A DNA stretch of 64,000 nucleotides from Diphasiastrum complanatum (lineage: Eukaryota > Streptophyta > Lycopodiopsida > Lycopodiales > Lycopodiaceae): the NCBI GenBank assembly GCA_029204225.1, contig CM055097.1, forward strand, positions 32,454,802-32,518,801, written 5' to 3'. The position numbers were made by a program, and so were the translations under genes. Shown one piece after another: positions 56,106-64,000 of this stretch; position 1 is the stretch's first letter, and each line of letters starts with the position of its first letter. The notes beneath the pieces are model-generated. The model saw nothing but the letters and a program-made list of their open reading frames with translations. It was not told the origin of the DNA and searched no databases.

Positions 56106-57884
56106 TGTGTACCATAGAAGGTAAGCTTGAGAGAGAGATGGCCGCTTCTCCCATTTGGGACGAGGTGGAGATGTTGCCCGACAGAAAGTGGCGTTGCCCT
56201 TTTTGTCATAAAAGGTTGGTGGGGAACGCCTCCCGGGTCCGAGCACATTTGGGAGGATTGCGTACCCGGCCCACAGGGGGGCACTACATGATTGACGTTT
56301 GTACATCCATCCCCCCTGTGGAGAGGGCTTGCATTCTTGACACATATGTTGAGCCATGTGCTGAGGTCAGCGAGCCATCCACAGATGCCGTGGAGTCCCG
56401 TTCCATCGGTGCACCCACTATCACCCCCGCCACCGCACCCGCCTTCGCCCCCGCACCCGAACCTGCCTCTGTCACAACACCCGCCTCCGCCTCCGCCACC
56501 GCCATCCCTACCCCCACCGCCAGTACTCCCCATGGATCCACAGCCTCCACTTCCGCAGCTCCAGCTATGCCACCACCTCCAGAGTTGCACTGTCCATCCG
56601 CATCTTCTCAGCCATCCAAATCTTGAGGCACCAGACAAACCACCATCACGGGATCTCTCAGAGAGGGACAACACAGGGAGGCCACCAGGACCATAGCACA
56701 AATGTTCTATGACCTGAACCTCCCCTTCATCATGGCCACATCCCGGATCTTTCGATAGGCGATCTTGAAAGTTGCAGTCTGCGGGCCCAGCTACACATCA
56801 CCCACAGCCAACGCGCTTCGTGGCCCTTTGCTCCAGGGGTGGGTTGCCGAGGTCAGAGAGAGACTAGCCGCATTGCACGAGGGCTGGGATTTGTATGGCT
56901 GTTCCATCATGGCTGATGGGTGGACCGATCGTCGTAAACATCCACTCATCAACATCATTGTATCTAGCTGCTACGGTTCCATGTTCATCCGCAGCATCGA
57001 CACCTCCGAGGCAGGGAGAGTGCACACCGCGGAGTACATCTACGACATCATCCGCCAGGCGATACAGGAGGTTGGGCCACAACACGTTGTCCAGGTACTA
57101 GTTCTTTCATTGGTTGCTTGATCATTTACAGTGCAATGTGTTAACAAAGGTTTCATTAGTTTTCAATTGATTGCAATGTGTTTTCAAGCTGTGCATTAGT
57201 TGAATCAACTGTTCGCGACAGGTTGTGACGGACAATGCGTCCAACTGCCGAGGTATGGGGGATCTTCTCATGGCAGAGTACCCCCTCCATGTGCCGCACA
57301 CACTGGACCTCCTCCTGCATTCCATCGGGCGTCTGCCTTGGGTCAGTGAGCTTCTCTGGAGGGCACTTGAGGTTGTGGACTTCATCACACGCAAGCGTCC
57401 CACCACTGCACTTTTTCGCACATTCAACAAGTAAGACACTATTTGTTATTTTAGCTCATTTGCGGTTCCGTTGCACACAAAATAATCCCAGGGATTAGGA
57501 TTTGGGGTTGCGAATGCGTTTTCGTGTCTAGTTCTTTTTTTGTTTTGCAATGCAGGCTGGATTTGAAGAAGCCGGCTCCCACGCGCTTCGCCTGTTCATC
57601 ATGCTTGAGCGGCTCCACCGGCTGAAGGGGGAGTTGCGGCGTATGGCCACTTCGGCAAAGTTCACGGCCATGGACCTGTCCCAGACCCCAGAGGGCTTGG
57701 CATTCCATGAGATCCTCTTCATGGAGCCCTTCTGGTTTGATACGCAGCAGCTCATGGATGTCATGCGCCCCATGTATTTTGTTCTGAGGCTCGTTGATCG
57801 CGAGGGATGCACGTTGGGCCTCTTATACGAGTTCATGGACCGCATCGGCGAGTCGCTTCAACATTCCAATCTGGACGCGGCCAG
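56105..57884 (+). pseudogene. hAT transposase with BED finger and DUF659, copy 1
   Basis: The visible exons are about 56105-57094, 57222-57430 and 57556-57884, with GT..AG introns whose phases agree. The first exon has a BED-type finger (WRCPFCHKRLVGNASRVRAH), a Pro/Thr/Ala-rich linker and the DUF659 part (GCSIMADGWTDRRKHPLINI). The second has VVTDNASNCRGMGDLLMAEY and LDLLLHSIGRLPWV. The third has ERLHRLKGELRRM, FMEPFWFDTQQLMDVMRPMY and LVDREGCTLGLLYEFMDRI. In-frame stops at 56624 and 56756 and a 4-base deletion near 57593 (compared with copy 2) break it. The hAT C-terminal dimerisation region is absent. Sequence diverges right after the exon-3 donor. Confidence 0.85.
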
Positions 57885-58289
57885 GTATCCTGTTACAACT
57901 CCCTAAGATCTTCGACTGCCTTGAAGGTTTCACACACCCCATACCAGTGACGACGCACCGTATCCGCCCATCCATAGGGTCACAACCGACCCACCCCCAT
58001 GCACTGGAGCTATCGACATAATCATGCCCGGTCAAGCCTTCTACGCCAACCATCGCACTCGGCTCTCCCTAGCACACATCTCCTGGCTTGGAGATACATC
58101 CTGGCTCATGCACGTGCTCTCCATCCACCAACTCCCGGGTAGACTGAGTGTATGGAAAGAGGGAAACCCCACCACTAAATAGGTATAGCACAGTGGGTCC
58201 CATCAAGCACGGTCCTGCCGGCGACACGTGACCACCTAGGATGGTGACGGATGGCACCCAAACATGTCGATAACGCCAAACCTGCGTCA
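57885..58289. other. Junction between the hAT copy and a gypsy remnant
   Basis: No coding signature is recognised. The bases after 57884 start as the hAT intron (GTATCC) and then lose similarity to copy 2. Confidence 0.4.
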
Positions 58290-60035
58290 TGCCCCTTGCG
58301 AGGCATCACTGAAGGGCCGCTAAAACGTGGAGATAACTTCGGAAATTTCTCCGTTCGAAGTGTCTTAGAGTCTATTGGGATTCTAAGATACACCCAATCA
58401 CCGATCTCAAATTCTCGAGGAGCGCGGCTTCGGTTGGCATAGAATTGGGCTCGATCTTGAGCCGTTCTATTGCTTTCCCTAGCCACCTGCAACATTTCCT
58501 GCATATCATGCAAGAAATCCGCTGCAGCTTGGACCTTGAGACCTTTGAGTCCAAGGGAGATAGGGGAACGGGGCTGAAAGCCATACAAGAGCATGAAAGG
58601 ACTAAAACCAGTGACAGAATGCTTCATACTATTGTATGCGAACTCAACCATTGGGAGATACTTTTCCCAATCTGATTGTCGCCTGGAAACATATGCGCGC
58701 AGCATATCTTCCATCGACTGGTTGACACGTTCGGTCTGACCATCGGTTTCTGGGTGATCCGTAGATGATAGACTTAAGGTAGTTTCTAGTCTTTCAAAGA
58801 CCGCTTGCTAGAACTTGCCAGTGAACTTGGAATCACGATCACTAACAATATCGTTCGGCAACCCATACGGAAGTCCGACCACAAAATCCATGGAAATACT
58901 TTCCCATTTCTTGCTGGGAATTTCCAACGAATGTAACAGACCAGCTGCCTTGAGTCTTTATGCTTTATTTACTTGGCACTGTTCACACTTTTGAACATAT
59001 GCCTCGACATGACCTTTCATTTTTGGCCAATAAAATTCTCTCTTAACAAGGTCAAGTGTCCTCTATATACTAGGGTGCCCCGCGCTGGGGCTATTGTGGC
59101 ACTCGTGCAAGATTTGGGCCCTAATGTCCACGATATCTGGCGCACAGACTTTTCCTCTACGGAAAAGCAAACCATTTCTAATGGAATAATCATCAAGTAT
59201 CTTCTCTTCGCGAGATTTCTCGAAATCCTGCTTTCCAAGATTATTTCTCAAAATAGAGCTTCCTGCCAGGAGTTCTTGTATGACCGAAAAACTCATCGGT
59301 CCGACAAAGATCTCGCAGAGAAAGATGCAACTCGGATTGGAACTCAGCAAAGCATAACTGATTAACCTCTCCAATCTGGCTCAAAGCATCAGCGATACAA
59401 TTCGACGTACCTCGACGGTACTTAATGTCAAATTAGAACTCTTGAATGAGTTCCGACCATTTGATCTGGGTCTAACTTCTTGCTCTCGAAAGCCATAGGG
59501 TGTACCATCAGGTAAAGGACTGCACCCACCGCATAGTCACTAGCATCCGTTTCCACTAGGAAAGATCCGCTAACGTCCACTATGTATAAGATAGGGGATG
59601 TAGACACTAACATCTTCAAAGCTTCAAAGCTTTGATTAAGTTCATCAGTCCAGATAACAGGTGGACTGATTTTCGAACGCCTTCTGGCCTTCTTCTTATT
59701 ACCCTTTTTAGTTGTCCGTTTGGCTTTCTTCACTCCCTTAAGAAGATTCGTTAGAGGCAATGCAACTAAGGCATAGTCTTTAATGAATTTATGAAAAAAC
59801 CCTGTGAAGCCCAAAAAAGATTTTACTTCCCTAATGGTTTTCAGGATAGGCCAATCACGAACTTTCTGGACCTTATCGTAGTTGATCTAAAGACCTCGAT
59901 CGGAAACGATATGTCCTAAATACTTGAGTCTTGTTTGAAAAAACTCACATTAGACTCCTTAGCATAAAGCTTTGCCTGCCTTAGATTATCTAAGACTGTA
60001 TGCAAATGCGCCTCATGCTCCTCAAGAGTCTTACT
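58290..60035 (-). pseudogene. Gypsy (chromovirus-like) pol remnant
   Basis: Read on the - strand, the RT end (SKTLEEHEAHLHTVLDNLRQ, about 60020-59960) is followed by the connection and RNase H (59814-59428: FLVETDASDYAVGAVL, AFESKKLDPDQ). The HHCC finger start has ILHECHNSPSAGHPSI near 59065. The integrase core has SMDFVVGLP (about 58895), which runs directly into YGLPNDIVSDRD. About 60-70 residues of the core are therefore deleted. After a stop and shifts, [20 protein letters not shown] and VEFAYNSMKHSVTGFSPFML (58714-58600) lead to the integrase C-terminus IGDWVYLRIPIDSKTL, ending near 58300. It is similar to element B but much older, and truncated at both ends. Confidence 0.85.
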
Positions 60036-60039
60036 ATAA

Positions 60040-60847
60040 ATCAGTGCCGCCTTGGAAAATGCGGTACCAGGGCGGCACCATATATATATATATATATATA
60101 TATCATAGTGGCACGTGGTACCGCCATTATGGTGCCGCCCAAAAATCCGTGGTACCAGGGCAGCACCATTTTTTAATATATTTTAAAAAAAAAAAAGTTT
60201 AATTTAAAAAATAAAATAAAATTTAGTGGGCAATATGGGTATTAGCTTGAAGCTCTTGACGAGAGCAGTGCATTTATGCAGGTTGCCGGTGCTTTCAGCT
60301 ACAAAATGTGTTAGACAACTAAATAATGCACCTCTCAGTTTAGAAGTCACTGGTTAACTGTGAGCTCAGATCTGTAAGGCCCCCGTTATGAGGAGAAGCC
60401 ATTACTGATCACGGTTGTTAGTATAGGGTCTACTGTGAGACCATGATGGTTATGAGATGGCTAGATTACAGTTTCTATATAGCAGCAAGTCTTGGGGGGT
60501 TCGGGGGGCGGTAGCCCCTTGAGAAACGGGGGGTCCGGGGGGGGGGTCCGGGGTACGACCTCTTCATGATTTGGCCTTCCGACTCCTTGAGCGAAAACAC
60601 ACTTTTTGGTGTTTTGCATCCCCTTGGTCCTTTGGTTGTTCGCTCTCGTCAGAACTGGCAACCTGCATAAATGCACTGCTCTCGTCAACAGCTTCAAGCT
60701 GATACCCATATTGCCCACTCAATTTTGTTTTTTTTTAGTTTTTTTTTTAAAACAAATATTAAAAAAAATATATTATATATTATGGTACTGCGGATCAGTA
60801 TGGATCCGCGGTACCGGGATCTGCGGATCCTGGTACCGCTGGATCTA

Positions 60848-60880
<33 letters not shown>
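60040..60880. mobile_element. Palindrome-rich element with inverted internal repeats
   Basis: Inverted copies of GTGGGCAATATGGGTAT, (T/C)AGCTTGAAGCT, GACGAGAGCAGTGCATTTAT and GCAGGTTGCC lie at 60222-60285 and 60664-60727. Outside them are T/A-rich runs, then GGTACC-containing words (GTGGTACCAGGGC.GCACCAT on the left, GCGGTACCGGGATC on the right) and (TA)n at 60080-60103 and 60848-60880. The interior 60495-60600 holds GGGGGG-rich blocks and the same TGAAGAGG / GGCCTTCC / CGCTCA words as 31548-31580. It interrupts the gypsy remnant at about 60035. No coding capacity is seen. Confidence 0.6.
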
Positions 60881-60881
<1 letters not shown>

Positions 60882-61379
60882 AAGGAAGCGGATGGCGGAC
60901 GCGGACGCGCCAGGGTGCGTCTGCGTCCGGACGTGTTCGATTTTTTGCAAATTTTTTTTTTTCAAAAAAAAAAAATATAGGCACCTGCCTACACTGTCTC
61001 CCGTCCCAAAAGCAAAATAAAAGCAATTTATGGCCCCTGTTTTTCCCCCGGAATTAATTATCAGAGGGTGTCTGGCACCCACTTGCCCCCTCTTGTTAAA
61101 AAATAGAAAAACGGTACCAAAAAAATTTGCAACAGACCTAACCACTGGGCCATGCCTCTCATAACTGAGATATTACTAAACAACCATGGCTAATGAGTAG
61201 TTCATAAATTATTACGAACCTTCATTGGGAACTAAGCTCCAAAAAAGCGGCAAAGAAAGATCTGCGAGTGGCTTCGAGTGAAGATGATGGTTTGTATGGC
61301 AAACATATTACTGGTGTAGGGTTTAGGGTGCATCAGTGACCGTCTCAAGGAAGTGAATGCTCACCAGAGGATTGGGGAG
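60881..61379. other. Gene-free stretch with GACGC-rich segment
   Basis: GCGGACGCGGACGCGCCAGG and GCGTCTGCGTCCGGACG near 60892-60935 resemble CGGACGCGTCTGCGTCCG at about 54573-54591. Nothing else is recognised. Confidence 0.35.
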
Positions 61380-61680
61380 AGGTGAACGCTCACCAGAAGA
61401 GTGACAAGCTCTCAGGAGCAGAAGTCTCTGGGGGAAATTAGGGCTCACCAGAAGAGTGACAAGCTCTCAAGACAGGAAACCACAAGACCGACACACTACT
61501 ATGTCTAAGACTTATATGATGAGATCGGTTCCCCCCCGGATGAACTTCAACAACTTACTAACTACTTATGCAAAATTGTGTCATTCACTACAGAAAACCA
61601 CAAGACCTATACACTACTGTGACTTGGTTGATGAGATCGGTTTCTCCCCGGATGAACTTCAACAGCTTACTAATTAATTA
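61380..61680. repeat. Two nested tandem duplications
   Basis: GCTCACCAGAAGAGTGACAA followed by GCTCTCA occurs at about 61389 and 61443. Next to it a ~110-bp unit (GAAACCACAAGACC, ACACTACT.TG, TGATGAGATCGGTT, CCGGATGAACTTCAACA) occurs at about 61473 and 61593. Confidence 0.75.
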
Positions 61681-61856
61681 TGGCACTGCTTAAACACGCT
61701 ACAACACGATGTTGAAATTTTGCATACCAGGACGGGGGCTCCGAAACATCTCCTAATTTTCAGGTCTCGACCGGACAAAGTGTCCCTGAAGCCCTGTTTA
61801 ACGTCGAACTTCGGACGGACGTTGCGAGCCGACCGTCGGTCGTTTCCTCGTCCTGT

Positions 61857-62733
61857 TTGTTCCCACAGGTTCATATCGAGGTTGTCCACTGGCCAAAACA
61901 GACGGCACCCGAAAGGGATCCCATTTGGCGAAACGGGGCCGTCGGACGGAGAGTTGCAAAACTAGTCCATTTCGCTTGACCTAATTGCGCTTCTCTCCAG
62001 TCGAAGGGCCATATTGACCGAACGATACCCGAATCGAGCCAGGCTCGATCCCTTGGGTTCGTATCGGGATCACGAACCTGTGGACTATGTTCCCGGACCA
62101 TTGATGCATTCTACACAGTACCATGGCCTGTGTGATGAGATAGATTTAGGGTTCGGGGTGGTACAACGTTACGTGGGCAACTAGTCGGAGCATGTCCTGG
62201 TAGATGTCCGCCTACACAACGAACGGAAGCAAGAAGCAGAATTTCACGGTTTTAGGGTGAGATAATGGGGCGACTACCGGAGTTGCAGCTACGTGCCCTC
62301 ACGGTCCTCGGACCTACTCCCCCCTGCCCGAGCTGGCGAGGGCGAGGAAACGCAATGGCTTGGAATTAACTTCACCGCAGAACAATTGGCCATGGTCCGG
62401 GAAAGGGTCCTTCGTCGTTCATGAGTGGAGGACGTACTGGGCCTGCCGTCCGTCCGGTCCTCGTCCCGTCTGCTCCCACAGGTTCCTATCGAGGTTGTAC
62501 GCTGGCCGTAACGGACGACACCTGAAACGGATCCCGTTTGGAGAAACGGGACCGTTGGACGGATAGTTGCAAAACTAGTCCATTTCGACTGAACTAATTG
62601 CGTTTCTAACCCGTCGAATGGCCATTTTGATCGGACGATGTCCGAATCGAGCCAGGCTCGGTCCCTTGGGTACGTACCCGCTTCACGAACCAGTGGACTG
62701 TATTCTTGGACCATTAATACATTCTACGCAGGT
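61857..62733. repeat. Two direct ~265-bp repeats, about three quarters identical
   Basis: Copies at 61857-62117 and 62467-62733 share TCCCACAGGTTC, TATCGAGGTTGT, AGTTGCAAAACTAGTCCATT, TCGAATCGAGCCAGGCTCG-like text and GGACCATT.AT.CATTCTAC. They may be LTRs or subterminal repeats of an unidentified element. The 350 bp between them carry no recognised protein. Confidence 0.6.
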
Positions 62734-62959
62734 TTAAGTGTATGCTACACAAGTGCAGCTTTGATGTTGAATCTGCACATACCTGTGGTGCAATGCCTAC
62801 GACACAATGAGGACATGGGTGGGGTTGATGATGTTTGTGGATGTGGTTATGATGATTAAATATACTGTAAAAAAATATATACATCTCATCTGATGCCACT
62901 GTTCATGATGCTAAAGTGTGTATCAGTATCTACATGTCTGTGCTAAAAAAATCATCCCT

Positions 62960-63990
62960 CTACGTGCCAGATGCAACTGCAGGGGTGTCAAATACAAAGT
63001 ATGGCTGGGAGTCTGGAGGCATCTGGGACTCCTCTAAGTCTGGGCCAATGCCTACCAAGAGATGACTAGAAAAATCATCAGTGCGTCCCCTCTTGGATGG
63101 CTTGCCTCTGGGTCTGTCGGAAGGAACCCTCTGTGGTACACTCCTGCCTGGGGGTCTCCCTCTGCCACGGGGACGAAACAGAGTGCAAAATGGAAGTAAG
63201 GATGGTGAGACGGAAGAAAGTTATACCTGGCAGGGTCCAGCTCGAAACGCTGGAGAGACTCGCTTATGCGGTCCATGAACTCGTAAATGAGGCCCATCGT
63301 GCACCCCTCGCGATCAACGAGCCTCAGAACAGAGTAGATGGGGCGCAAGACATCCATCAGCTGCTGCATATCCACCCAGAAAGGCTCCATGAATAAGATG
63401 TCGTGGAAGGCCAAGCCCTCTGGGGTCGTGGACAGGTCCATGGTGGTGAACTCTGCCGAAGTGGCCATGTGCCGCAATTCACCCTTGAGCTTGTGTAGAC
63501 GCTCAAGCATGATGAACTGGTAGGCGAAGCAGGTGCGAGCGGGCTTCTTCAAGTCGAGCCTAGATTGACAAACGGAATGAGAGGCACGCATGAAACGAGC
63601 AAAAAATAAAGAAGCATCTTGAACGAGCCAAAAAAATCGTAGCAACTTACCTGCTGAATGTGTGGAAAAGGGCCGTCATGCGGCGCTTGCGTGTGACGAA
63701 GTCCACAACCGCAAGTGCCCTCGTGAGAATCTCACTGACCCATGCAGGCGCCCGATGGAATGCAGGAGGAGGTCCAGTGAGTGTGCGACACATCCCCCAT
63801 ACCGCGACAGTTGGACGCATTGTCCGTCACAACCTTTTGCAATACGTTCACACGATCAGTTCACAGCTTGGAAACACATTGCAATCAATGCAAAACCATG
63901 CAAAACTTTTGTATCAACATTAAGCAGTAAATGACCAAGCAACCAATGAAAGAAAATTTACTCGTATCTATCCCAAGCCTCGTGCAGTGC
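62960..63990 (-). pseudogene. hAT transposase copy 2, 3' exons with AT-hook-like tail
   Basis: On the - strand the visible exons are about 63837-63651, 63559-63227 and 63161-62960 (TAG stop). The first contains VTDNASNCRGMGD but has lost about 25 bases relative to copy 1, which breaks the frame. The second is open and reads LDLKKPARTCFAYQFIMLER, then LAFHDILFMEPFWVDMQQLM. The third joins in phase (AG/A) and gives RGRPPGRSVPQR and DRPRGKPSKRGR, two RGRP-like basic blocks resembling AT-hooks, before the stop. The GT..AG splice sites match those of copy 1, so the intron positions are genuine. The upstream exon lies beyond the window edge. Confidence 0.8.
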
Positions 63991-64000
63991 CACTCTCTCT

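Noticed and set aside
55514-56701. A single 395-residue - strand protein
   Set aside because: Only the part below about 56105 resembles LINE. The remainder is antisense to the hAT BED region and its Pro/Ala-rich linker, giving a Gly-rich shadow.

Overview
This window is nuclear DNA from a land plant with a large, repeat-rich genome and long introns. Two host genes are visible: a five-exon gene for mitochondrial ribosomal protein uL13 on the + strand (13612-21599), and seven consecutive 3' exons of an axonemal (inner-arm type) dynein heavy chain on the - strand (40086 down to 32901). Flowering plants and conifers have lost axonemal dynein heavy chains. An intact dynein 3' end therefore points to a lineage with flagellate sperm, such as a fern, lycophyte, bryophyte, cycad or Ginkgo. 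The repeat load and intron sizes make a fern or one of the zooidogamous gymnosperms most plausible; I cannot fix the species.

Layout. 1-6800 holds short repeats and a decayed Ty3/gypsy element on the - strand with both LTR remnants. 7447-8871 is an inverted-repeat (foldback-like) element. 9815-12010 is a Ty1/copia relic. 13612-21599 is the uL13m gene; its last intron (6.9 kb) holds a LINE relic and a copia relic that was itself split by a small inverted-repeat DNA transposon with a perfect 9-bp target duplication. 23100-28400 has a diverged tandem repeat, a perfect-looking hairpin, a LINE relic and a copia element with LTR and primer-binding site. 29700-32900 is rich in small repeats, palindromes and a 62-bp minisatellite that ends next to the dynein stop codon. 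32901-40086 carries the dynein exons, with LINE and gypsy debris in one intron. 41400-53230 is a nest: an older chromodomain gypsy element (A), lacking reverse transcriptase, is split by a nearly intact, very young chromovirus (B, 44427-51031). 53240-64000 holds an unassigned coding-like stretch, a tRNA-like retrosequence with a 16-bp target duplication, LINE 3' ends with (GA/TC)n tails, two hAT transposase copies, a broken gypsy element and several palindromic or direct repeats.

How it fits together. Almost everything except uL13m and dynein is mobile DNA, and the order of insertion can be read in several places. The most unusual observations are: young element B, whose 757-bp terminal repeats contain its own primer-binding site and leader; LINE copies whose 3' ends run directly into (TC)n microsatellites; premature stops in element A that are all TAG; and element A itself, which keeps Gag, protease and chromodomain but has an unrelated sequence where reverse transcriptase, RNase H and the integrase core should be.
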